Assembly: GCA_902363735.1 (NCBI GenBank)
Contig: CABJBA010000004.1
Location: 310,001 to 374,000 of the forward strand
DNA from: Clostridiaceae bacterium
GTDB lineage: Bacteria; Bacillota; Clostridia; Lachnospirales; Lachnospiraceae
Direction of reading: 5' to 3'
DNA: 64,000 nt
The notes beneath the pieces were generated by a model that did not search any database, had not been told where the DNA came from, and saw only the letters and a list, made by a program, of their open reading frames with translations. Below, in pieces: positions 52,661 to 59,836 of this stretch. The position numbers and the translations under genes are program-made. Each line of letters starts with the position of its first letter. Position 1 is the first letter of the stretch.

Positions 52661-54793
52661 TTAAATCTCCCTGTTAGAGGCTATGATCAGGATATCTTCA
52701 TCCGGTTCCCGGTCTCCTAAATCCAGATTCATCAGAAGCAGGATCTGCTCCAAGTCAATGGCGCTGTAATCCGTGACTCTGGGTCCAAAGCACACAAAGT
52801 AATCCGGACGGAGAACAGAGTCGGTCTTAAATACGGCATGTTCCTTCCACAGCTTTTCTACTACCTCATGGTAATCCTTTGCCTTACACTTTTCTACAGC
52901 GCCGTCAGAACACTGCACTTTGATAAATCCCTTGGTATCCACGATTCTAAGAGGTGTTTTTCCGTCTTTTTCCCCTTTATATACGTAGAACTTATCTGTC
53001 TGCTCTGCCAGCTTCACATTGGAAATCCTGGGACCAAAATCCTGTAAAGCCAGTTCGCAGGCTTCCGGTTCCTCACAGGCCTTTAACAGATCTGTGGTCT
53101 TTACCTCAGTGGAACCTGTGGCAATGGCTGTTACCTTACCGGTCTGATTGTCGATCTCGATGTGGATTTCTATGGTGTCCGGAGAAGCACCTGAGCTGAC
53201 CGCTAAGTCTGCTGCTTCTTTCTTCAGCTCTCTGATGTCTTCCTGGGTCGGATTGGGGATGACACGTTCTACCACGTCACGAACCATGGCAAGAGCCACA
53301 CCGATCGATGAAATTACTTCTGCATTTTCCGGAATGCTGTACTGAAGACCCATCTTGCCTGCACAGTAGGGAACTAAGGAAGCAGCTCCGCCGCCGCAGC
53401 CTACCAGTTTCATGCTGTCATGGTCCAGTCCGTACTTGTCAGCCAGCATACTGATGGTGGCATTGACTTTTTCAAAATCCTTATCAAGAATCTGAGTTGC
53501 CAGTTCTTCTACGGTGATGCCCAGCTTGTCCGCTACCGGCTGCATGGCCTTTCTTGCGGAATTGGCATTTCCATGGGCAAAATACTTCTCATCAACCAGT
53601 CCCAATACATTGGCCGCACATGTATTGGTAAAGCAGATGCGTTTTCCATTCTTCAGGAGCAAGATCACGTAATCGTTGGGATCGCCTTGTTTTGGACTAA
53701 CCATTTCAATCTTAGGATCGACAATTTCTTCTTCCGGAGTAAAGCAGGCATATTCACACCCTGCAATATGAGCGGAACGGGGGCCTACGTCTGTGACGGA
53801 TTTACTTCCGATCCGGACCATGGAACCGCCTGCACAGCCCAAGATACGCACGTCAAGGGAATTGATGTACGTGTCATGGCCTCCGATTTTAGCGTAGTCC
53901 ACTCCGGGACGCCCGTTTTTGATGACACCGATGTTGGTGGTGGTTCCGCCTACCTCAAAGTAAATGGCATTGGAAGCACGAAGGTACATCAGAGAACCCA
54001 TAACCGAAGCTGCCGGGCCGGATAATGCGGTCAGAATGGGACGCTTTCTCATCTCTCCGATTTCCATAACGCCGCCGTCACCTCTCATGATCATCAGGGG
54101 GACATGAACGCCTGCCGCATTAACGGAGGACTCCGTTGCATTGGCTGTATTCATCATCTTAGGAAGAATGGAAGCGTTGATTGCTGCCGTACGGGTACGG
54201 CGGGTAAGTCCATACAGTTTCGTAATATCAGAAGCCATTGTTACAGGCACATTTTTCTTCTTTGCACAGTCATGAATAACCACTTCCTCATCCATACTGT
54301 CTACACCAAAAGCCATAGAAGCCACAATTACCTGAGCACCCTGGTTAAGAAGCTCATCAATACTTTTGTTGATCACGTCTTCTTTGAGCATTTTCTTTTT
54401 AATAAACGAGTTATAGATCTTGATCATGCGGCCTACTTTTTCATCCAGAATAATATCCTTTAACGCCAGCTGGCGTTTTGCCAGAAAGCCTTCCAGACCG
54501 CCGCCGGCCATACCGACTACTCCGACGTTAGCTACGTCTCCTTCAATAAATGCGTTGGTTGCCTGAGTTGTGGAGTGAGCTACGAAAACCACGTCCTCCG
54601 GTGCAATATTATTTTCCTGCATACAGTACTGAAAGCTCTGTACAACACCGGCAGCAACGCCGTCTTTATGATCATGAGTTGTCTTTACCTGCTTTTTCCC
54701 AATAATTTCATGGGATTCGTTATCCATAGCAACGCATTTGGTATAAGTACCGCCTACGTCAATTCCCATACGGACCGCTCTATGTTCTGCCAT
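52661..54793 (-). CDS. Hydantoinase/oxoprolinase-type ASKHA ATPase (HyuA family)
   Basis: 710 aa. ASKHA nucleotide-binding motifs: phosphate 1 MGIDVGGTYTKCVAMD, phosphate 2 FEVGGTTTNIGVI, and the late GCGGGAASLVPY. The family stretch VAHSTTQATNAFIEGD is present. HyuA-type subunits use ATP to activate cyclic amides or ketones, usually with a HyuB partner. Here no HyuB gene follows; the next gene encodes an HExxH protein. The protein may therefore work alone or with an unusual partner. The ribosome site AAGGAAT is close to the start. Confidence 0.9.
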   Translation of the reverse strand: MAEHRAVRMGIDVGGTYTKCVAMDNESHEIIGKKQVKTTHDHKDGVAAGVVQSFQYCMQENNIAPEDVVFVAHSTTQATNAFIEGDVANVGVVGMAGGGLEGFLAKRQLALKDIILDEKVGRMIKIYNSFIKKKMLKEDVINKSIDELLNQGAQVIVASMAFGVDSMDEEVVIHDCAKKKNVPVTMASDITKLYGLTRRTRTAAINASILPKMMNTANATESSVNAAGVHVPLMIMRGDGGVMEIGEMRKRPILTALSGPAASVMGSLMYLRASNAIYFEVGGTTTNIGVIKNGRPGVDYAKIGGHDTYINSLDVRILGCAGGSMVRIGSKSVTDVGPRSAHIAGCEYACFTPEEEIVDPKIEMVSPKQGDPNDYVILLLKNGKRICFTNTCAANVLGLVDEKYFAHGNANSARKAMQPVADKLGITVEELATQILDKDFEKVNATISMLADKYGLDHDSMKLVGCGGGAASLVPYCAGKMGLQYSIPENAEVISSIGVALAMVRDVVERVIPNPTQEDIRELKKEAADLAVSSGASPDTIEIHIEIDNQTGKVTAIATGSTEVKTTDLLKACEEPEACELALQDFGPRISNVKLAEQTDKFYVYKGEKDGKTPLRIVDTKGFIKVQCSDGAVEKCKAKDYHEVVEKLWKEHAVFKTDSVLRPDYFVCFGPRVTDYSAIDLEQILLLMNLDLGDREPDEDILIIASNREI

Positions 54794-54847
54794 TTTTTCT
54801 ATTCCTTTCTTTTTTCCTTACATGCTTTTCTCATTCAGATCAATGCT

Positions 54848-54880
54848 GAAAAGCGTCCGGCGCGCAGAGGCGCCCCGGAC
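54848..54880 (-). terminator. Hairpin between the permease gene and the HyuA-type gene
   Basis: On the minus strand GTCCGG...CCGGAC encloses further GC pairs and is followed by GCTTTTC. It could lower transcription of the enzymes relative to the permease. Confidence 0.55.
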
Positions 54881-54934
54881 TTATGGGTTAATACCTTGGA
54901 TTTTGAGAGTATAAATAATTTTATTTGACTGGTT

Positions 54935-56326
54935 TTAGCCAAGGAACCATGCAGCTCCAAGTCCTCCCAGTAATATAAATGTTGCTGCATACTGAATCAC
55001 ACCTGTCAGGTATGCGTTTGGAATGGAGAGCTTTAAGAATTCTTTTGACTCTACCTTTGTATAAGCAAGTCCCCATGCAACCCAGGACTGAGTGATACAG
55101 CTTCCGATATTTACAGTGATTGTAGGAATTACAAATACTGCATAAAGGAAAGGAACAGAGAAGGAAGCAACATTGGAAAGTACACCAAGGGTAGCAGCTC
55201 CGCTTCCAACCAATGTCATCGGCCCACGGAACAGGCCCATGCAAAGCAGGGCAGCAAATACGATACATACAACAATTTCACTTCTCGGCATTACATTACC
55301 TAAGATTACCTTAAAGTATGGAGAAGCATAGGACGCTACCTGGTTGAACATAGGCAGAGTAAGAAGAAAACCTACCAGGGGAGCTGTATCAACTACACCA
55401 TCATAATACAGCTTATTTACAAGCTGGCAGTTCTCTTTAAAGCTTCCCTTCATTCTTCCGCAGAGGAACAGAGCCAAAAATCCTGCGATTACAAAACCAC
55501 CGATAACAGAGAAATCAAGCCATATCTTCAGAACTACAGGCACGATTGGAAGAATCAGGGTATAGAACGGAGCATTCTTCTGCTCAGATGCGGCTCCCCG
55601 TGTCTGTGCAGCCCAAGAATGAACAGTCTTTGCTTTCTTTAAGTAAACTGCTGATAAAACAGTGGTAGCTACCAGCATAATAACCAGAGCAGCAAATCCC
55701 CAGTGTGATGCATACCAGCCAAGGGTGAACTCAGGCAGTTCTTCCGGCTTGATGAAGAAAGCGCGGTACTGTGCAAAGTTTACAGGATTTAAGAAAATAC
55801 CTGATGCAACGGAACCCATGAAGGAAAACAGTGCAACCGACTTGGGAATTCCCAAAGACATAAGGATAGGAAGCACAATAACACCGATAGCGATAACCGG
55901 GCCAGCACCTGTCATAGCTGTAAAGATCAATGCTGTAACAAAGTTTAACAGAGAAATGGTAATGAATGGCTTATCTCCGCCCAGCTCAACAGTCTTACGG
56001 ATCAGGGTAGAAGCAATTCCAGTATCCATCAGGACACGTCCGAACCATGCACCCCAGCATACGTTTACCAGAGTAGTTCCCCAGCCTTCAGGAGCTGACT
56101 GGAAAATCTTGTTCAAAGCAGCAATCATGGTGTTGTCTGCACCAAATTTCAAGATAGGATTGGACTCTAAAAATGCTTCGCTTGCAAAAAGAGTTCCTCC
56201 AAAGGGTAAAATAGTCCAAAGAATCGTGATCAGCAGGAAGCCGATCATCAGGTTATGACCCTTGACACAATAGTATGCCAGGCCAAAGAAAGAAATTAAT
56301 AAGATAATACCAATGATATACTCCAC
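54935..56326 (-). CDS. Ion-transporter-superfamily permease (gluconate/citrate/dicarboxylate type)
   Basis: About 463 aa from the GTG at 56326, chosen because GGAGG lies eight nt upstream; an ATG five codons earlier contains that GGAGG and has no ribosome site of its own. About twelve hydrophobic segments, with the two-fold conserved loops TAMTGAGPVIAIGVIVLPILMSLG and GPMTLVGSGAATLG typical of GntP/DcuC/CitM-like carriers. First gene of an operon with HyuA-, HExxH-, Ldh- and YhcH-type genes, so it probably imports an acidic substrate. The exact family is not certain. Confidence 0.8.
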   Translation of the reverse strand: MEYIIGIILLISFFGLAYYCVKGHNLMIGFLLITILWTILPFGGTLFASEAFLESNPILKFGADNTMIAALNKIFQSAPEGWGTTLVNVCWGAWFGRVLMDTGIASTLIRKTVELGGDKPFITISLLNFVTALIFTAMTGAGPVIAIGVIVLPILMSLGIPKSVALFSFMGSVASGIFLNPVNFAQYRAFFIKPEELPEFTLGWYASHWGFAALVIMLVATTVLSAVYLKKAKTVHSWAAQTRGAASEQKNAPFYTLILPIVPVVLKIWLDFSVIGGFVIAGFLALFLCGRMKGSFKENCQLVNKLYYDGVVDTAPLVGFLLTLPMFNQVASYASPYFKVILGNVMPRSEIVVCIVFAALLCMGLFRGPMTLVGSGAATLGVLSNVASFSVPFLYAVFVIPTITVNIGSCITQSWVAWGLAYTKVESKEFLKLSIPNAYLTGVIQYAATFILLGGLGAAWFLG

Positions 56327-56419
56327 AATTAATACCTCCATAACTTTTTATTCGTCACACATATTATTACTTTTCCCGCCTTTTAGGCGCTCTCTCAAAT
56401 CCAGGTTCTTTAACTCCTT

Positions 56420-56572
56420 TCCTCTTTTCCGCCCTGCATTCTGGGCATCATGGTACACCCGCAGGGTGCTTCCTCTTTTCCGCCCTGCATTTTGGGCTTG
56501 ATAGGATACCCGCAGGGTACTTCTTCTTTCCTTCCCTGCATTTTAGGCATCATGATGTGCCTGCAGGGTGTT
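56420..56572. repeat. Three tandem 51-bp repeats with hairpin potential
   Basis: Copies start at 56420, 56471 and 56522, with a period of exactly 51 bp. The first two differ at few positions and the third is more diverged. Each has CCCTGCA near its start and GCAGGGT near its end, so each can fold into a hairpin, and arms of neighbouring copies can also pair. The block lies between the GntR gene and the permease gene, in the leader of the permease operon on the minus strand. A fragment CCCGCCTTTTAGGC at about 56375 may be a worn fourth copy. Confidence 0.85.
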
Positions 56573-56615
56573 ACATCACAAATATAGTGAAAATATATTT
56601 CTATCAGGTCCGGCA

Positions 56616-57323
56616 TTAGGCCATTCCTGAAAAGAACTGTGGATAAATTTCCCGAAGGGTCCCTGCATTCCAGAGAATCGTATTGAAATGATTGGCACAA
56701 ATCAGGCACGCAGCTTCGGCATCCCGCCGCCTTAAATGGTCAAGAAGAAGTCTCCCTTCCACCTGGACATGTTCCCTGCTGGTCAGGGAAGACATATCAA
56801 TTTTATAATTGAAAGTCGTATACTGCAGATAATTTAAACGAAGCAGGTCACAGTCCATAGTCCGAAATACCTCCCAGGCATATTCCCTGCCGCAAAACGT
56901 GGAAAGCAGATAATGAACCTGCTGCTCCGTAATCAGAAAATCAACAGGAATTTCCGCGTCCATCTCAGACCTTTGCCGGTTAAGAACTGCTTCCAGCTGT
57001 TCTTCTTGCTGTTTTGTAAGCCCCTGTCGGCAGATATCATCAATCATGGCCTGTTCCAAAACAATATGTGCATATACCGCCTGTCTGATCCGTTCCACAT
57101 CTAATAAGGTAACTTCGGTTCCCCGTTGGGGGTATACCACCATATATCCCTCTTCCACCAATCGCGAAAGGGCTTCCCTCACCATGGTCCGGCTGGCCTT
57201 CATCTGGCTGGATAAGTTATTTTCACTGAGCCGCTCTCCCGGGGGAATGTCAAGGCTCAGCATGTGCCGGCGAAGCTGGTTGTAAATGTCGTTCTTTATG
57301 TTTCCCTTTTCTGCTTCTGGCAT
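56616..57323 (-). CDS. GntR-family regulator (FadR/FCD subgroup)
   Basis: 235 aa. Winged helix (IYNQLRRHMLSLDIPPGERLSENNLSSQMKASRTMVREALSRL, residues 13-60) and an FCD domain with LITEQQVHYLLSTFCG and a late His pattern (CANHFNTIL). Start ATG at 57323 has CAGGAGGAGCAGG upstream. It lies directly upstream of, and in line with, the permease-HyuA operon, separated only by the 51-bp repeats. It probably controls that operon and itself. Two direct repeats TGCATATCAGT, 22 bp apart, sit about 50-80 nt upstream of its start. Confidence 0.9.
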   Translation of the reverse strand: MPEAEKGNIKNDIYNQLRRHMLSLDIPPGERLSENNLSSQMKASRTMVREALSRLVEEGYMVVYPQRGTEVTLLDVERIRQAVYAHIVLEQAMIDDICRQGLTKQQEEQLEAVLNRQRSEMDAEIPVDFLITEQQVHYLLSTFCGREYAWEVFRTMDCDLLRLNYLQYTTFNYKIDMSSLTSREHVQVEGRLLLDHLRRRDAEAACLICANHFNTILWNAGTLREIYPQFFSGMA

Positions 57324-57690
57324 TTCCTGCTCCTCCTGCTGTATCTCACGTCATAAAGACAATTCTCAGATTGCATATCAGTATCCCGCAAAATGCATAT
57401 CAGTCTGTCTAAATATGTATTCTGTTTCTTCCTGCTTTGTAAAATATATCACATTCGTTTATGAAAATCAATTATTTTATTATCATTTTTTCTATATTTT
57501 TTTTAATATACTTAAATTATCTAGCTTGTTTCACAAAATACAGGAGAATATTACCACAAAATATCAACTTAAGAATTGCATACAAGTTAAAAAACATTCT
57601 CTATCTCCCTCAGTTTTTTTCCTATGGTAACCATTCTCCGATTCTTCAGAAACAGGTTGATATAAACCAGCTGATATTGAGGGATGACAA
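57324..57690. promoter_or_regulatory. Upstream region of the GntR gene with paired direct repeats
   Basis: No gene is seen. TGCATATCAGT occurs at 57372-57382 and again at 57394-57404, a spacing of 22 bp or two helical turns, in the promoter area of the GntR gene. The remainder is AT-rich without recognised features. Confidence 0.5.
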
Positions 57691-57730
57691 AAAGCCGGAG
57701 GGTCTTTATAAAAAGACCCTCCGGCTTTCA
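57686..57730 (-). terminator. Terminator after tRNA-Gly(TCC)
   Basis: On the minus strand AAGCCGGAGGGTCTTT pairs with AAAGACCCTCCGGCTT, followed by TTTGTC. A very strong stem directly downstream of the tRNA pair. Confidence 0.88.
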
Positions 57731-57735
57731 CGGAA

Positions 57736-57806
57736 AGCGGGTGATGGGAATCGAACCCACGTATCTAGCTTGGAAGGCTAGTGTTCTACCATTGAACTAC
57801 ACCCGC
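57736..57806 (-). tRNA. tRNA-Gly (anticodon TCC)
   Basis: Cloverleaf on the minus strand: acceptor GCGGGTG/CACCCGC, D-stem GTTC/GAAC, anticodon arm CTAGC-CTTCCAA-GCTAG with TCC, T-arm with GGTTCGATTCC. 71 nt without CCA. Confidence 0.96.
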
Positions 57807-57849
57807 ATGGAACTTCAAAACATTTCAAAAGTGCTTAAGAGAAGCACAA

Positions 57850-57922
57850 TGCCCAAAGCCGGAATCGAACCAGCGACACGTGGATTTTCAGTCCACTGCT
57901 CTACCAACTGAGCTATCTGGGC
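57850..57922 (-). tRNA. tRNA-Phe (anticodon GAA)
   Basis: Cloverleaf on the minus strand: acceptor GCCCAGA/TTTGGGC with one G-U, D-stem GCTC/GAGC, anticodon arm GTGGA-CTGAAAA-TCCAC with GAA, T-arm GCTGG-TTCGATT-CCGGC, discriminator A. It precedes tRNA-Gly(TCC) by 43 nt, and the two share the downstream terminator. Confidence 0.96.
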
Positions 57923-58203
57923 ATATTCAATTGCAACACGTGTAATTTTACAAGATTTTTTTAATCTTGTCAAGCAAGTTTTCTTATTTTAATGAAAAAA
58001 ACAAATTTCTTAGTAAACTTAAAGAAACATATTATATCATTAGAAACAGGGAATAAAATTTTCCGTGAGGATAGCATCTGTAAAAATAGTTATTATTATT
58101 TATAATGGAAAAATCTGGTGTAATGGTTCTGCTTTCATCAGGGAAATCTGATAAAGAAAACGAAACCAGTTCAAATAATAAAACTTAATAATCGGAGGCC
58201 TCT
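57923..58203. other. Intergenic region upstream of the superoxide reductase
   Basis: AT-rich stretch with the promoters of the tRNA pair (minus) and of the superoxide reductase (plus), presumably; no consensus hexamers stand out. GGAGGCC just before 58204 is the ribosome site. No gene is seen. Confidence 0.4.
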
Positions 58204-58596
58204 ATGAAAAATGAACCTGTATTTTTGACTGACAAAAACCGGAATGTAATTATGGAAGTAATTCTAGGAACACCTAATGCTGCACTTCCTGACAGCCTAA
58301 AGCCTTTTGAAATATTGGAACCCAATACTTCCGACGGCGCTTCAGAAAAACATGTTCCAGTCATTGAAACGAACGGAGAACATGTGACCGTAAAGGTGGG
58401 AACCATATTTCATCCCATGTCCGAGGAACACAGCATCACCTGGATCTGCCTTCAGACGGAAGCCGGAGGCATCATGAGAGTGCACTTAAGCCCTGACTGC
58501 CAGCCAGAAGCCTGCTTTACTCTGGAAAAGGGAGACTCTCCAAAAGCTGCTTTTGCCTACTGCAACCTTCATGGTTTTTGGAAAGCAGAGAAATAA
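58204..58596 (+). CDS. Superoxide reductase (neelaredoxin/desulfoferrodoxin centre II type)
   Basis: 130 aa. All five ligands of the non-haem iron centre are present: His50 (EKHVPVI), His70 (FHPM), His76 (EEHSITW), Cys120 and His123 (AYCNLHGFW), plus the conserved Lys49 next to the first His. The N-terminal desulforedoxin domain with its four cysteines is absent, so it is the one-iron form. It reduces superoxide to peroxide in the cytosol of anaerobes using rubredoxin-like donors. Monocistronic with GGAGG upstream. Confidence 0.92.
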   Translation: MKNEPVFLTDKNRNVIMEVILGTPNAALPDSLKPFEILEPNTSDGASEKHVPVIETNGEHVTVKVGTIFHPMSEEHSITWICLQTEAGGIMRVHLSPDCQPEACFTLEKGDSPKAAFAYCNLHGFWKAEK

Positions 58597-58672
58597 TTTA
58601 AAACCTCTCTGACATACACCTGATGCATTTTTATGCTATAATATGGTTATTCAGAAAAAACGAGGTTACACC

Positions 58673-59593
58673 ATGAAAAATGACCGCTTATTCCAATTGC
58701 TTTATCTGCTTTTGGAGCAAAGAACCATGACTGCACCGGAGCTATCCCGTATACTGGAAGTTTCAGTGCGCACAGTGTACCGGGATGCAGAAGCATTGTC
58801 TATAGCAGGAATACCGGTCTATGCCAACCGAGGCAGAGGCGGCGGCATATCCCTGATGCCGGGTTATACCTTTGATAAGACCCTGCTTTCAGACGAAGAA
58901 CAAAATCAACTTCTTTTCGCCATTCAAAGCCTGCAGGCCACCGATCAGCAGGTGGGGGCATTGCTTCAAAAACTGGGAGCGGCTTTTCAAAAGCCCGCAC
59001 TAAACTGGATTGAAGTGGATTTCTCCCGCTGGGGGCTGCACCATACAGATAGGACACGGTTTAATCTGCTGAAAAATGCCATTTTAAACAGACAGGTTCT
59101 AAATCTGACTTATTCCAGCTCTTCCGGCGAAACAACCGAGCGCAATATCCATCCTCTCAAATTGATTTATAAGGATAAGAATTGGTACTTGCAGGCGTTC
59201 TGCCTTCAGGCGGATGATTTCCGGCTCTTTAAGGTAAGCCGTATTCTCCATCTCTCCCCGGCAGGAGAATCTTTCTCAAGGGAATATACCGGAGAAATTC
59301 CACCCCTGGAAACAAAATCCCCTCCCTTTCCCATGATACACCTTAAACTGCGTTTCACCGAATCCATAGCGTTTCGTGTATATGACGAATTTGAACGATG
59401 CAGTATCACTCCTCAGCCGGACGGCTGTCCGCTGGTAGAGGTTGACCTTCCCATGAACAACTGGCTGACAGGATACCTTTTTTCTTTTGGTACCCAGTTA
59501 GAGGTCCTGGAGCCTTCCAGCCTGCGTAGGCTTCTGGCTGATTATGGAGAAGAAATTGCAAGACATCACAGGAATTTAGAAAGATTCAAATAA
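58673..59593 (+). CDS. YafY/WYL-domain transcriptional regulator
   Basis: 306 aa from the ATG at 58673 with GAGGTT upstream; an upstream in-frame GTG/ATG would overlap the TATAAT at 58638-58643. N-terminal HTH_11 (MKNDRLFQLLYLLLEQRTMTAPELSRILEVSVRTVYRDAEAL), then a WYL domain (from about 135) with NIHPLKLIYKDKNWYLQAFC, and a WCX-like C-terminal part. These proteins sense nucleic-acid or small-molecule ligands. The target is unknown; its neighbour upstream is the superoxide reductase, in the same orientation. Confidence 0.9.
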   Translation: MKNDRLFQLLYLLLEQRTMTAPELSRILEVSVRTVYRDAEALSIAGIPVYANRGRGGGISLMPGYTFDKTLLSDEEQNQLLFAIQSLQATDQQVGALLQKLGAAFQKPALNWIEVDFSRWGLHHTDRTRFNLLKNAILNRQVLNLTYSSSSGETTERNIHPLKLIYKDKNWYLQAFCLQADDFRLFKVSRILHLSPAGESFSREYTGEIPPLETKSPPFPMIHLKLRFTESIAFRVYDEFERCSITPQPDGCPLVEVDLPMNNWLTGYLFSFGTQLEVLEPSSLRRLLADYGEEIARHHRNLERFK

Positions 59594-59645
59594 AAACACC
59601 CTTTTCTATCCGGCTTTTATACCGTTTTAAAAAGAGTGTTTTTAT
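59592..59645. terminator. Terminator between the WYL gene and tRNA-Tyr
   Basis: AAAAACACCCTTTT and AAAAAGAGTGTTTTT pair with one mismatch, giving Ts on both strands, so it can serve the WYL gene (plus) and tRNA-Tyr (minus). Confidence 0.7.
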
Positions 59646-59663
59646 AATTCCAATTTTTCAAAC

Positions 59664-59745
59664 TGGGCGGAGAAGGATTCGAACCTTCGAAGTCGTCGAC
59701 AACAGATTTACAGTCTGCCCCCTTTGGCCGCTCGGGAATCCGCCC
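59664..59745 (-). tRNA. tRNA-Tyr (anticodon GTA)
   Basis: Class II tRNA with a long variable arm on the minus strand: acceptor GGGCGGA/TCCGCCC, D-arm CCCGAGCGGCCAAAGGGG, anticodon loop CTGTAAA with GTA, variable arm GTCGACGAC region, T-arm AAGG-TTCGAAT-CCTT, discriminator A. 82 nt. Confidence 0.96.
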
Positions 59746-59836
59746 ATGCTTTTTGTTAAGCAAGCGTAATTTTACCATAGGGTTATAAAAAAATCAAGGC
59801 TTTTTTCAAAAAAATCATAGTTCCAGGTTCAGGGTT

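Noticed and set aside
56410..56709. 99-aa reading frame spanning the 51-bp repeats
   Set aside because: It overlaps the GntR gene out of frame, has no ribosome site, and stays open mainly because the repeat length is a multiple of three.
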